DNA of 64,000 nucleotides, taken from Caulobacter sp. Its GTDB lineage: Bacteria; Pseudomonadota; Alphaproteobacteria; Caulobacterales; Caulobacteraceae. Location: NCBI GenBank assembly GCA_016125585.1, contig WGLL01000005.1, positions 682,001 to 746,000 of the forward strand. The letters are read 5' to 3'. Numbering within the stretch: position 1 is the stretch's first letter; each line of letters begins with the position of its first letter. Both the position numbers and the translations under genes were made by a program. Below, piece after piece: positions 1 to 9,086 of this stretch. The notes beneath the pieces were generated by a model. The model was not told where the DNA came from, did no database searches, and saw only the letters and a list, made by a program, of their open reading frames with translations.

Positions 1-330
<330 letters not shown>

Positions 331-1596
331 GTGCGCGACGGTGGACGGATCGCCGCGGCCATTCAGGTCCTCGACGATATCGAATTGCGTCACAAGCCGG
401 TGCGGCAGGCGCTGAAGACCTGGAGCGACGGGGCGCGCTATGCGGGCTCCAAGGACCGGGCCTGGGTTTCCGGCCTGGTGCTGGATGTGCTGCGGCGCAA
501 CCGGTCGCTGGCGTTTCAGATGGGCGAGGAGAGCAACCGGGCGCGCTGCCTGGCGGCGCTCGGCCTCATCTGGGACTGGGACCTGGAGCGGATCGCCGAG
601 GCCTGCAAGGATCCGCATGGTCCGGCGCCGCTGACCGACGCCGAGATCAGGAGCCTGACATCGCCGGCCCCGCTGAAGGGCGCCAAGGCCGACATCCAGG
701 GCGACTATCCCGACTGGATCGAGGCCAGCATGGCCCGCACCTTCGGGCAGGATCGGGTCGCCGAGGGGCAGGCCTTCGCCCAGCGGGCCCCGGTGGACCT
801 GCGGGTCAACCGGCTGAAGAGCGATTCCTATGAGGTGTTGAAGGCCCTGGAAGGCATGGGGGCCGAGCCGGCCGGCATACTGCCTGACGCCCTGCGCATT
901 CCGGCCCCGGCGGCGGCCGAGCGGGCGGCGGCGGTGGAAATCCATCCCTCATTCGCCATGGGCTGGTTCGAGGTCCAGGACCTGGGCAGCCAGATGGCGG
1001 CGGCCTGCGCCGGCGATCTGAAGGGCCAGCAGGTGCTCGACTACTGCGCCGGGGGCGGGGGCAAGACCCTGGCCCTGGCGGCGGCGATGGGCAACAGCGG
1101 CAAGATCTACGCCTATGACAGCGACGCGCGGCGGATGACCGACATCATCCCGCGCGCGACGCGGGCCGGGGTGACCAACCTCGAGCTGCGCACGCCGCTG
1201 AACAAGGAGCCGCTGGCGGGCCTTGAGGAGACCATGGACCTGGTCTTCGTCGATGCGCCCTGCACCGGTTCCGGCACCTGGCGGCGGCATCCCGACGCCA
1301 AGTGGCGGCTGAGCCCGGACTCGCTGCAGCGGCGTCTCAACGAACAGCGCAAGGTGCTTGATCAGGCGAGTGTTTTCGTCAAGCCGGGCGGCCGGCTGAT
1401 CTATGTGACCTGCTCGATCTTCGCCGAGGAGAACGAGGACCAGCTCGCCGCCTTCCTGGAGCGCAACACCGCGTTCAAGGCCCGCAAGCTGGACGTTTTC
1501 CCTGACCATCTGACGCCGCAGGGCTGCCTGCGCCTGACCCCCCGCAAGGCCGGCACGGACGGCTTCTTCGCGGCCCTGCTGGAACGAAAGCCATGA
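331..1596 (+). CDS. rsmB: RsmB-type 16S rRNA (cytosine-5) methyltransferase
   Basis: A 421-residue protein starting at GTG 331, directly after the guaB stop. The N-terminal ~130 residues are a helical NusB-like RNA-binding region. The SAM-binding motif [15 protein letters not shown] lies near residue 232. The two cysteines of RNA m5C methyltransferases are in [12 protein letters not shown] (Cys311) and [11 protein letters not shown] (Cys361, the expected nucleophile). Length is close to the E. coli protein (429). It is expected to methylate a cytosine in 16S rRNA (C967 in E. coli). The stop overlaps the guaA start by four bases (ATGA), which suggests translational coupling. RsmB is the best call, but another member of the NOL1/NOP2/sun family cannot be excluded. 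Confidence 0.85.
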   Translation: MRDGGRIAAAIQVLDDIELRHKPVRQALKTWSDGARYAGSKDRAWVSGLVLDVLRRNRSLAFQMGEESNRARCLAALGLIWDWDLERIAEACKDPHGPAPLTDAEIRSLTSPAPLKGAKADIQGDYPDWIEASMARTFGQDRVAEGQAFAQRAPVDLRVNRLKSDSYEVLKALEGMGAEPAGILPDALRIPAPAAAERAAAVEIHPSFAMGWFEVQDLGSQMAAACAGDLKGQQVLDYCAGGGGKTLALAAAMGNSGKIYAYDSDARRMTDIIPRATRAGVTNLELRTPLNKEPLAGLEETMDLVFVDAPCTGSGTWRRHPDAKWRLSPDSLQRRLNEQRKVLDQASVFVKPGGRLIYVTCSIFAEENEDQLAAFLERNTAFKARKLDVFPDHLTPQGCLRLTPRKAGTDGFFAALLERKP

Positions 1597-3143
1597 ACCA
1601 CCAGTCCGTTCTCATTGTCGATTTCGGCAGCCAGGTGACCCAGCTGATCGCCCGCCGAGTTCGCGAGAGCGGCGTCTATTGCGAGATCCATCCCTACGAC
1701 AAGGCGGCCGAGGCGCTGGCGACGCTCAAGCCCGCGGCGATCATCCTGTCGGGGGGGCCTGCCAGCACCACCGAGGCCGAAAGCCCCCGCGCCGACAGCG
1801 TCCTGTTCGAGGCGGGGCTTCCGATGCTGGGCATCTGCTATGGCGAGCAGACCATCTGCGCCGAGCTGGGCGGCAAGGTCGAGGCCGGCCACCATCGCGA
1901 GTTCGGCCGGGCCGAGATCGAGATCCGCAAGGACAGCGCCCTGTTCCAGGGCATCGGCGCCATCGGCCATCGCGAGCCGGTGTGGATGAGCCATGGTGAC
2001 CGGGTCACCGCCCTGCCGCCCGGCTTCGAGGTGATCGCGGTCAGCGATGGCGCGCCCTTCGCCGCCATCGCCGACGAGGCGCGCAAGATCTATGCGGTGC
2101 AGTTCCACCCCGAGGTGGTCCACACCCCGCGCGGCAAGACCCTGCTGTGGAACTTCACCCATCTGATCGCCGGCCTGACCGGCGACTGGACCATGGCCCG
2201 GTTCAAGGACGAGGCTGTGGCCCGCATCCGCGATCAGGTGGGCAAGGGCCGGGTGATCTGCGGTCTGTCGGGCGGGGTCGACAGCTCGGTGGCGGCGGTG
2301 CTGATCCATGAGGCGATCGGCGACCAGCTGACCTGCGTCTATGTCGACACCGGCCTGATGCGGTCGGGCGAGAGCGACCAGGTCGTCTCTCTGTTCAGAA
2401 ACCACTACAACATTCCGCTGATCCACGTTGATGCGTCGAAGGAATTTCTCGGCGGGCTGGCCGGCGTCAGCGACCCGGAGACCAAGCGCAAGGTGATCGG
2501 CAAGCTGTTCATCGACGTCTTCGACGCCGAGAGCAGCAAGATCGAGGGGGCCGAGTTCCTGGCCCAGGGGACGCTGTATCCCGACGTCGTCGAAAGCGTC
2601 TCGGCCCGGGGCGGTCCCAGCGCGGTGATCAAGAGCCACCACAATGTCGGGGGCCTGCCCGACTACATGAAGCTGAAGCTGGTCGAGCCGCTGCGCGAGC
2701 TGTTCAAGGACGAGGTTCGGGCGCTGGGCGTCGAGCTGGGCCTGCACCCCGATTTCGTCGGCCGCCATCCCTTCCCGGGCCCGGGCCTGGCCATCCGCAT
2801 CCCCGGCGAGATCACGCCCGAGAAGGTCACGGTGCTGCAGCAGGCCGACGCCATCTATCTGGACGAGATCCGCAAGGCCGGCCTCTATGACGAGATCTGG
2901 CAGGCCTTCGCCGTACTGCTGCCGGTCAAGACGGTCGGGGTGATGGGCGACGCCCGCACCTATGAGAACGTCCTGGCCCTGCGCGCGGTGACCTCCACGG
3001 ACGGCATGACCGCCGACTTCTATGAATTCCCCTGGGCGGTGCTGGGCAAGACCGCGACCCGGATCATCAACGAGGTGCGGGGCGTCAACCGGGTGGTCTA
3101 CGACGTGACCTCGAAGCCGCCTGGGACGATCGAGTGGGAATAA
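1593..3143 (+). CDS. guaA: GMP synthase (glutamine-hydrolysing)
   Basis: A 516-residue protein that converts XMP to GMP using glutamine and ATP. The N-terminal class I amidotransferase has its nucleophile in [12 protein letters not shown] (Cys82) and the His/Glu pair in VQFHPEV. The ATP pyrophosphatase loop SGGVDSS begins at residue 226. The C-terminal dimerisation domain ends with the canonical [11 protein letters not shown], so the gene is intact. The mobile-element integrase gene lies 291 bases downstream in the same orientation. The 3' end of guaA is a known integration target for genomic islands, so an attachment core is expected at or just after the stop. I cannot delimit it without the other end of the element. 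Confidence 0.97.
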   Translation: MNHQSVLIVDFGSQVTQLIARRVRESGVYCEIHPYDKAAEALATLKPAAIILSGGPASTTEAESPRADSVLFEAGLPMLGICYGEQTICAELGGKVEAGHHREFGRAEIEIRKDSALFQGIGAIGHREPVWMSHGDRVTALPPGFEVIAVSDGAPFAAIADEARKIYAVQFHPEVVHTPRGKTLLWNFTHLIAGLTGDWTMARFKDEAVARIRDQVGKGRVICGLSGGVDSSVAAVLIHEAIGDQLTCVYVDTGLMRSGESDQVVSLFRNHYNIPLIHVDASKEFLGGLAGVSDPETKRKVIGKLFIDVFDAESSKIEGAEFLAQGTLYPDVVESVSARGGPSAVIKSHHNVGGLPDYMKLKLVEPLRELFKDEVRALGVELGLHPDFVGRHPFPGPGLAIRIPGEITPEKVTVLQQADAIYLDEIRKAGLYDEIWQAFAVLLPVKTVGVMGDARTYENVLALRAVTSTDGMTADFYEFPWAVLGKTATRIINEVRGVNRVVYDVTSKPPGTIEWE

Positions 3144-3434
3144 TTCGGGCCTTTCGCGACCTTTCGAGATCGCTTCCGAATATGCCTGTAAGCCACTGAC
3201 AAAAAAGTGAATTCTGTCGATACCTTTCGGAGCCTTTCGGAGGGTCTCGAATGCGTGATGCCGTCATATCTGACGGTATCGCCCCCCGTTGCCCATCCGG
3301 ACTCCTCCCCATACCGTCATCTCACAGGCGGCGGCCTGACGGTATGGGATCGCTATCAAGTCGTTGATTTGTAAGCAGAAACTGTCACCGAAAATCGCCA
3401 AAACCGCCTGACGGTATATTGGAGTGATCTGGCG
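3144..3434. promoter_or_regulatory. Left end of the element: presumed attL and integrase control region
   Basis: This gap between guaA and the integrase gene holds two sets of short repeats. CCTTTCG occurs at 3150, 3160, 3223 and 3233, in two pairs each spaced ten bases apart. TGACGGTAT occurs at 3271, 3337 and 3409, with reverse copies at 3258 (one mismatch) and 3311. The copies at 3308-3319 and 3337-3348 form a perfect 12-base inverted repeat, CCCATACCGTCA/TGACGGTATGGG. Such clusters are typical of integrase arm sites or a repressor's operators. Which role applies is inference, and the crossover core is not identified. Confidence 0.5.
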
Positions 3435-4688
3435 ATGCTTACCGACGGTGCCTTGAAGAATCTTCGTCCAAAATCAAAGACTTACAAATGTACCGACAGG
3501 GACGGTCTGTACGTCTGCGTTTCGCCCGGCGGCGGGATCTCCTTCCGCTACGACTATCGCTTCAGCGGCCGCCGCGAGACCGTGACGCTGGGCGTCTACG
3601 GGCCGGCCGGCCTGTCCTTGGCCAAGGCGCGGGAGAAACTGATCGATGCCAAGCGCCTGATCGCCGAGGGCGTTTCGCCGGCCTTGGAGAAGCAGCGCAC
3701 CAAGCGCCGCCTGAAGGAGGCGCACAGCTTCGCCCACGTCGCGCAGGGGTGGATGGACAAGGCGCCGATGGCCGACAGCACGCGCAACATGCGGCGGTCG
3801 ATCTTCAATCGCGAAGTGCTGCCGCAATGGCGTAGTCGGCTGCTCAGCGAGATCACTCCGGACGACATCAGGGCGCACTGCAAGACCATCGTCGATCGCG
3901 GCGCGCCCGCGACGGCGATCCACGTCCGCGACATCGTCAAGCAAATCTACGCCTACGCCATCCTGCATGGCGAGAAGATCGACAACCCGGCCGACGGCGT
4001 TGGGCCGGCCTCAATCGCCACCTTCCGGCCCCGGGACCGATCCCTGTCGCCGACCGAGATCCGCATCATGCTGGGCCTGCTTGGGGACGTCGCCACCCTT
4101 CCGACGATCCGCCTCGGCCTGAAGTTCGTCCTTCTGAGCATGGTCAGGAAGAGCGAGCTGCAGGACGGGATCTGGCCCGAGGTCGATTTCGACAACGCGG
4201 TCTGGTCGATCCCGGCGGCGCGGATGAAGCGGTCGCGGCCTCACAACGTCTATCTCTCGACCCAGATGCTGGACATCCTGATCGCGCTGAAGACCTGCGC
4301 GGGGAACTCGCGCTACATCTTGCCGTCGCGCTACGACGCCGATGCGCCGATGTCTCGGGCGACCTTCAACCGGGTGACCACGGCGATCGCCGAACGGGCA
4401 CGGGAGAAGGGCCTGCCCCTGGAGCCCTTCACCGTTCACGACCTGCGGCGGACGGCCTCGACGCTGCTGCACGAGATGGGCTTCAACTCCGACTGGATCG
4501 AGAAATGCCTCGCCCATGAGGAACGCTCGTCCCGCGGCGTCTACAACAAGGCCGAGTTCGAGGCGCAGCGGCGCCACATGGCCCAGGAATGGTCCAACGC
4601 CGTCGAGGCCTGGGAGGAGGGCCGGCCCTACACGCCGGTTCTGGTCATCCCGGAAACGGCCGGTCCTCGCTTCGATCCGCGGCTCTGA
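3435..4688 (+). CDS. int: Tyrosine-type site-specific integrase (P4/DUF4102 family)
   Basis: A 417-residue integrase starting at ATG 3435. The N-terminal ~100 residues match the DUF4102 arm-binding domain of P4-like integrases, followed by a SAM-like core-binding region. The catalytic set is visible: Arg238 (SMVRKSEL), His335-x-x-Arg338 (HDLRRTAS), His361 (LAHEERSS) and the nucleophile Tyr370 (GVYNKAEF). It should insert the element at the adjacent guaA 3' end and excise it with a directionality factor; the AlpA-type gene at 7931 is a candidate. The last 14 codons and following bases are repeated in diverged form at 7930-7983, beyond a three-gene cargo. Confidence 0.93.
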   Translation: MLTDGALKNLRPKSKTYKCTDRDGLYVCVSPGGGISFRYDYRFSGRRETVTLGVYGPAGLSLAKAREKLIDAKRLIAEGVSPALEKQRTKRRLKEAHSFAHVAQGWMDKAPMADSTRNMRRSIFNREVLPQWRSRLLSEITPDDIRAHCKTIVDRGAPATAIHVRDIVKQIYAYAILHGEKIDNPADGVGPASIATFRPRDRSLSPTEIRIMLGLLGDVATLPTIRLGLKFVLLSMVRKSELQDGIWPEVDFDNAVWSIPAARMKRSRPHNVYLSTQMLDILIALKTCAGNSRYILPSRYDADAPMSRATFNRVTTAIAERAREKGLPLEPFTVHDLRRTASTLLHEMGFNSDWIEKCLAHEERSSRGVYNKAEFEAQRRHMAQEWSNAVEAWEEGRPYTPVLVIPETAGPRFDPRL

Positions 4689-4918
4689 CCGGCTGGGAGC
4701 GGCGCTATTGGACGCCGTCGAGGAGTTGCCCCTGATCGCGCGGAAATTCTGTAACGTCTACATCAACGGATGTCCGCTCCTGATGCGTTCGGGCTTTCAG
4801 AGGGCTGCTTCCGACCGGAGGCTGGCTGGGCCGATGCGAAAACACCACAAGCGAGATTTCACTTGACGTGAGATGACAAATTCGGGAATCCTCTTGCATA
4901 TCGAGAGCAGGAGCGCCC
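4689..4918. other. Gap between integrase and first cargo gene
   Basis: About 230 bases without a convincing gene. The first ten bases after the integrase stop still match the second integrase end at 7975-7983. The rest has lower GC than the flanking genes and presumably carries the promoter of the 4919 gene. I see no strong terminator hairpin. Confidence 0.4.
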
Positions 4919-5590
4919 GTGTCTATCTTCCAAGGCCAACTCGAAGCTGCGTTCCCACCGTCGACAGACGCCACCGTGATCTTGGGCGTTCAACAGGGGG
5001 TGTTGCTGGCCAATGCTGCCGTCGAGAACGAACTGTTTCTCTCCACCCCTGTGGGCCGCGATCTGAGGGGCCACCTGCGGCGGGCGGCCGTCCTGTTTCG
5101 CATCCATGAACTCTGCAAGGCAGGGGATCTGCCCTTCGTCTCCTCGATCGACCGCATGCCGCGCGGCGGGGGCCATTGGGTCGAGCTCCACTCCGGCAAC
5201 TTCCGTGCCCACATCTGTCGCACCGATGGACCGGCCGCCTTCCCGGAGGATACGCCCACCCGTCAAGGCCAACGACACTCCAACCAGCTGGACCTCTTCG
5301 CGGACAACGTGGTGCTGCTACCTGGCGCCCAAGATCTGGCGAACTGCTACGCTTGGCTAACCTTCGGCATCGAGGGCCCGGCCTTGGGTCACATCTGCTG
5401 GGCGATGCCCAAGGCGACACGCGACGAGTGGCTCGCCAGGATCAACGTAATTGAACGCGCTGCGCGCAACGCTATGCCGGCGAAGGAGCCGGAGGCTCCG
5501 ACAGCCGCCATGCGCCTGCGCTTCCGCGACCACATTGAGGAATCGCTGCAGAAGGGCGAGGACAGCGGCAACGCCAAGACGATCGAGTGA
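4919..5590 (+). CDS. Unknown protein, 223 aa, coupled to an ImmA/IrrE-family gene
   Basis: Starts at GTG 4919 after a GGAGCG ribosome-binding-like stretch. I do not recognise the family. It is soluble-looking, with no signal peptide or membrane segment. Visible features are a hydrophobic region with LTFGIEGPALGHICWAMP near residues 146-164 and a charged C-terminus. The stop overlaps the start of the next gene (GTGA at 5587-5590), so the two are probably translated together and may act as partners. XRE-ImmA/IrrE proteins are often encoded beside a short partner in toxin-antitoxin or phage-response modules. That role here is inference from neighbourhood only. Confidence 0.7.
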   Translation: MSIFQGQLEAAFPPSTDATVILGVQQGVLLANAAVENELFLSTPVGRDLRGHLRRAAVLFRIHELCKAGDLPFVSSIDRMPRGGGHWVELHSGNFRAHICRTDGPAAFPEDTPTRQGQRHSNQLDLFADNVVLLPGAQDLANCYAWLTFGIEGPALGHICWAMPKATRDEWLARINVIERAARNAMPAKEPEAPTAAMRLRFRDHIEESLQKGEDSGNAKTIE

Positions 5591-6732
5591 GTAGCATGAG
5601 TAGCGGTTTGGGGACCGAACGGCAGACCGCCAAGCCTATCCCGGAAAGAATCCGGGAGGCTCGGGAAGCCCGCGGCTATAGCGCGGAAAGCTTTGCCGAA
5701 CGTCTGGGCGTCACGCGTCAGGCCGTCGCCCAATACGAAACAGGCCAAGCCTCTCCCAGCGGAGAGGTGATGAGGAAGATCGTGGCAGAGACCGCCCAAC
5801 CCGTGGCGTTCTTTACGACGATGCCCCCTCGCGCGGGTGAACCCAAGTCGCCGTTCTTCCGTAGCCTCAAACGAATGGAGCAGCAGCAGCGCAAACGTAT
5901 CATTCGCCGCCTGCAATGGGCGGGTGATATCACTACTATGATCGGCCAGTTCATCGACCTGCCGCAGCTTAGCCTGCCGACCGTGTGGTTCGACGCCGAT
6001 CGAGATGACGTCGAAGAGATCGAGGCCGCCGCCGAGGCTCTTCGAGATCACTGGAACCTCGGACGCGGCCCCATTCGCGACCTCGCAGAGGTGCTTGAAC
6101 GACATGGCGTCATCTTGGTCCGCGAGCGCGTAGACTGCTTGGACATGGACGCTGTCAGTTGTTGGATTGGAGGCCGTGCCTTCGTCCTTCTTTCCGCTGA
6201 GGTCACGAGCGGCCCGCGGGACAAGTTCAACCTGGCTCACGAGCTAGGACACCTGGTCATGCATTCGGACGTCGAAATCACCTCGGAGAATCTGGATCGG
6301 ATCGAACGCCAGGCCAACCGCTTCGCTAGTGCATTCTTGATGCCAGCCGAGTCGTTCAGTCGAGAGGTGCTGGGAACGTCGATCGATTACTTCTTGGCGC
6401 TCAAAGAGCGATGGGGAGTGGCGATCGCCGCTATGGCGTACCGTTGCCGCGATTTGAACATCCTCTCTGAGAACCAGTTCTCCTACATCTTCCGCCAGAT
6501 GAACGCCCGGAAAATCCGGAAGGTCGAACCTCTCGACGACCGCTTCCCGGTGGCGAAGCCCAACGTGCTGCAACAGGGAATCGAGATGCTTGTGGAGCAT
6601 GGTGTGTTCACACGCGATCAGATCGAAAGCTCGCTTTCGATGAATATGTCGGATGTAGAAACGCTCTCCGGCGTTGAGCCTGGCTACTTGGATCGTCGGG
6701 TCGTCAAACTGAGCTTTTCCAGTTCGCAATAG
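5587..6732 (+). CDS. XRE-family regulator fused to an ImmA/IrrE metallopeptidase
   Basis: A 381-residue protein. The N-terminus carries a Cro/C1 helix-turn-helix at about residues 17-70 (ESFAERLGVTRQAVAQYETG). The C-terminal half is a COG2856 (ImmA/IrrE) zinc peptidase with HELGH at residues 218-222 and the downstream helix RQANRFASAFLMP. ImmA of ICEBs1 cleaves the ImmR repressor, and IrrE/DdrO controls the DNA damage response. This fusion therefore could sense a signal and regulate its own operon or the element. ATG 5596 is an alternative start, but GTG 5587 overlaps the preceding stop. It belongs to the cargo block between integrase and the alpA-type gene. Confidence 0.88.
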   Translation: MSSMSSGLGTERQTAKPIPERIREAREARGYSAESFAERLGVTRQAVAQYETGQASPSGEVMRKIVAETAQPVAFFTTMPPRAGEPKSPFFRSLKRMEQQQRKRIIRRLQWAGDITTMIGQFIDLPQLSLPTVWFDADRDDVEEIEAAAEALRDHWNLGRGPIRDLAEVLERHGVILVRERVDCLDMDAVSCWIGGRAFVLLSAEVTSGPRDKFNLAHELGHLVMHSDVEITSENLDRIERQANRFASAFLMPAESFSREVLGTSIDYFLALKERWGVAIAAMAYRCRDLNILSENQFSYIFRQMNARKIRKVEPLDDRFPVAKPNVLQQGIEMLVEHGVFTRDQIESSLSMNMSDVETLSGVEPGYLDRRVVKLSFSSSQ

Positions 6733-6844
6733 TGGCACCCTCACCGAGCCGACGTTCGATACAACTTCGTGACTGCGGCAGCCGAGTATCAATGACGGTC
6801 GGCATATCCGTACTAGCGCGTTCTAGATTTGAGGCAGGTAGGCG

Positions 6845-7912
6845 ATGCCAGTGATCTCATTCGCCGACGCGATCGCGGACTCGGCGCATTTCTCGAAGCG
6901 TCACCTGCTGCTCGGCAATGGCTTCAGCATCGCCTGCCGAGCTGACATCTTCCACTATGGGTCACTTTTCGCCCAAGCCGACTTCTCCGCCGCCCCGGAG
7001 GTCGTCGCTGTCTTCGAAGCGCTTGAGACTCAGGATTTTGAAGCTGCGATCCGAGCTCTTGAGAGCGCATCTACGATCCTCCCGTCCTATCTCCCGGGTG
7101 ACGGGGACACCGTGGCCAAAATGTTAGGTCACGTGGAAACCTTGAAGGAGATCCTGGTTCAAACGATCGCCGGCAACCACCCCCACATCCCTTCCGACAT
7201 TCCGGACAAGAAGTTCTGGGCCTGCCGCCAGTTTCTGGCGCACTTCCTCGCCGGGGACAAATCTGGCTGCATCTTCACGCTGAACTACGACCTGCTTCTC
7301 TACTGGACGCTCATGCACGAGGACATGCCGTTCGGCGAGCCCGTGGCGCTGTCTACCAACGACGGGTTCGGAAATGATGAGGACGCCCCCGACGCGGACT
7401 ACGTGGTCTGGCAGGGAGAAACGAACGCACACAGCGCGTGCGTGATGTTTCTCCATGGCGCCTTGCATCTGTTCGACTCTGGGAAGGATCTGCTGAAGTA
7501 CACGTGGGTTAGAAAGGGCGTGCTCCTGCTCGATCAGGCACGGGACGCCCTAGCGAACAACTCCTATCCGCTGTTCGTGGCCGAAGGCACCAGCGCTCAG
7601 AAGAAAGCGAAGATTCGGCACAACGCCTACCTCTACCAAGGCTTCAAGCAGTTCACTGCCAATGTGCTGCAGGGCAAACATTGCATGTTCATCTTTGGCC
7701 ACTCGCTCGCAGAGAACGACGACCATATCCTGAACCGTATTGGTCGGGGGCGGTGCAGCAGGATTTACGTGGGGATTTTTGGCGATCCGGAAAGCGATTG
7801 GAACCAGAGAATTATGGCACGGGCCCAAGGGCTCGCCGATCTCAGGCACGAGCGATGGCCGTTGGATGTCGCCTTCTACGACGCGGCCTCAGCCAACGTG
7901 TGGGGCCCCTAG
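6845..7912 (+). CDS. DUF4917 family protein (SIR2-like fold), candidate defence effector
   Basis: A 355-residue protein starting at ATG 6845 with GAGGCAGGTAGGCG upstream. LLLGNGFSIAC near residue 21 resembles the Rossmann nucleotide-binding loop of SIR2-like and DUF4917 proteins. FTLNYDLLLYW (~140) and MFLHGALHLF (~200) are the family's other signatures, followed by MFIFGHSLAENDDHIL (~281). SIR2-like proteins in several anti-phage systems consume NAD or use it as a signal; whether this one does is unknown. It lies 112 bases after the XRE-ImmA/IrrE gene in the same orientation, and the three genes form one compact cargo unit. Confidence 0.75.
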   Translation: MPVISFADAIADSAHFSKRHLLLGNGFSIACRADIFHYGSLFAQADFSAAPEVVAVFEALETQDFEAAIRALESASTILPSYLPGDGDTVAKMLGHVETLKEILVQTIAGNHPHIPSDIPDKKFWACRQFLAHFLAGDKSGCIFTLNYDLLLYWTLMHEDMPFGEPVALSTNDGFGNDEDAPDADYVVWQGETNAHSACVMFLHGALHLFDSGKDLLKYTWVRKGVLLLDQARDALANNSYPLFVAEGTSAQKKAKIRHNAYLYQGFKQFTANVLQGKHCMFIFGHSLAENDDHILNRIGRGRCSRIYVGIFGDPESDWNQRIMARAQGLADLRHERWPLDVAFYDAASANVWGP

Positions 7913-7929
7913 GTCTGCACCCCGGCATA

Positions 7930-7983
7930 GTCATCCCGAAAACGACCGGGGCCCGCTTCCATCCTCGGGTCTGACCGGCCGGG
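7930..7983 (+). pseudogene. Remnant copy of the integrase 3' end
   Basis: These 54 bases align without gaps to 4644-4697, the last codons of the integrase gene plus nine bases after its stop, with 45 of 54 identical. The frame reads VIPKTTGARFHPRV-stop against VIPETAGPRFDPRL-stop in the integrase. No integrase body precedes it here. The simplest reading is that the integrase once ended here, next to the convergent alpA-type gene, and that a segment carrying a new integrase end plus the 4.9-7.9 kb cargo was inserted or exchanged. It overlaps the 3' end of the alpA-type gene on the other strand. Confidence 0.7.
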
Positions 7984-8221
7984 TCCGGCGTCTGTGGACG
8001 TCCGGCGGTGTGGCGCGGGCGATGGGACTGGCGCGGCGCAAGGCTAGCCAGGCCTCGACCTCGGCGAGATCCCAGACCACGCACCGCGGCGTCAGCAGGA
8101 ACCGCCGCGGGAATTGGCCACGCCGTTCCATCTCCCAGATCGTGCTGTCGGCGAGCGGCACCATTTGGCGCAACTCCGGCTTCTTGATCGTGCGTTTCAG
8201 GGGCGGCTGAACCTGGGCCAT
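7931..8221 (-). CDS. AlpA-type helix-turn-helix regulator / excisionase candidate
   Basis: A 96-residue basic protein. The N-terminal ~65 residues match the AlpA/MerR-like family: KPELRQMVPLADSTIWEMER is the helix-turn-helix, followed by GQFPRRFLLTPRCVVWDLAE and EVEAWLA. AlpA proteins in integrative elements activate the integrase gene or act as excisionases. The C-terminal ~30 residues are Pro/Arg-rich and probably not conserved, since they lie over the integrase-end remnant. It is transcribed towards the integrase cargo block. Function as recombination directionality factor is inferred from position. Confidence 0.85.
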   Translation of the reverse strand: MAQVQPPLKRTIKKPELRQMVPLADSTIWEMERRGQFPRRFLLTPRCVVWDLAEVEAWLALRRASPIARATPPDVHRRRTRPVRPEDGSGPRSFSG

Positions 8222-8354
8222 CGGTTGTCTCCACTCGTTTGTGGAATCGAAATCGAAAGGCGGCGAACGAGAAACCCGGAAACGAACGGTCGAGAAATTC
8301 CGAAGCGTGGGTGGTCAGGGCCGCTATCCGGCCCCGCGCGACAGCTCAGCGTGC

Positions 8355-8555
8355 CTAAGGCTCAAGCTTCTCGACAGCCACCCAACGGCCGGCGCGCTTC
8401 TCGACCACGAACCGCGCGGCCTTCTCGTCAAAATGCGGCACATCTCCGTCCCTGAACCAGATCCAAGGTCGTGACCGGGTCCCCGGACGGACAAAATAGG
8501 AGCGGGTCTGCCCGACCGTCTGCCACTCGATCAGGACTGTTTTCCGGTAAGGCAT
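8355..8555 (-). CDS. Small unknown protein, 66 aa
   Basis: Starts at ATG 8555 (a TTG at 8567 would add four residues). The sequence has a compact beta-rich look: MPYRKTVLIEWQTVGQTRSY, then FVRPGTRSRPWIWF and a basic VVEKRAGRWVAVEKLEP end. I do not recognise it. It sits between the alpA-type and 127-residue genes on the same strand, where integrative elements often carry small accessory genes. Coding status rests on orientation and composition only. Confidence 0.5.
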   Translation of the reverse strand: MPYRKTVLIEWQTVGQTRSYFVRPGTRSRPWIWFRDGDVPHFDEKAARFVVEKRAGRWVAVEKLEP

Positions 8556-8625
8556 GGGTGCGAACAAAGAGCGAACATATGGCGCGCGTCAATCCCTCCG
8601 AACGCGATCCGCAGGGCCGGCCGCC

Positions 8626-9009
8626 TCATCCGGTCTGGATGTCGTCGATCATGGCCAGCATCTCCTGGAGCTTCTCCCGGGCCGCCGAGAGCTTTCGCGC
8701 GGCGACCAGGTCCTGGCGGTCAGCCAGACGCAGAACAGCCTCCAGGACTTCGTCGGAATGGCGGATCAGGATCACCAGGTTCTCGCCGCTGGGCGCGTTT
8801 TTGGCTTCGAACCAGTTCCGGACGGCGCGCTCATTGGCGCGCGTCAGCCGGACCACCTTCTTCACCGCGCCCGGGGTCCCGCCGAACTCGCGTCGCAGCG
8901 CGTCGGCGATGGCCTCGGCGAAGCTTGGCTCCGGCTCCGGAGCCGTCCGCTGAAGAAAACTTCTTCCGGATTCCGACCGAACTTTTCGGTCCTTCTGCGT
9001 AGGCGACAT
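8626..9009 (-). CDS. Unknown protein, 127 aa, predicted DNA-binding helical protein
   Basis: Starts at ATG 9009. The middle region EAIADALRREFGG...VVRLTRANERAVRNWFEAKN resembles a YdaS-like helix-turn-helix, followed by a leucine-rich segment that could form a coiled coil (VAARKLSAAREKLQEMLAMI). The first ~25 residues are charged and probably disordered. It is divergent from the serine recombinase gene, with only 77 bases between starts, so it could control that operon. Family membership is my inference; no precise name is assigned. Confidence 0.6.
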   Translation of the reverse strand: MSPTQKDRKVRSESGRSFLQRTAPEPEPSFAEAIADALRREFGGTPGAVKKVVRLTRANERAVRNWFEAKNAPSGENLVILIRHSDEVLEAVLRLADRQDLVAARKLSAAREKLQEMLAMIDDIQTG

Positions 9010-9086
9010 TCAGCGCCTCTCCCCCGTAGATGTCGCGACGCCGCCGCTTGATGGAGGTGAGACGTTTGGAGGAAGGGGAACCCCTA

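Noticed and set aside
1401-2768. Long open frame on the minus strand over rsmB and guaA
   Set aside because: It is antisense to two clearly conserved genes and has the His/Gln/Arg-rich composition of a GC-driven shadow frame.
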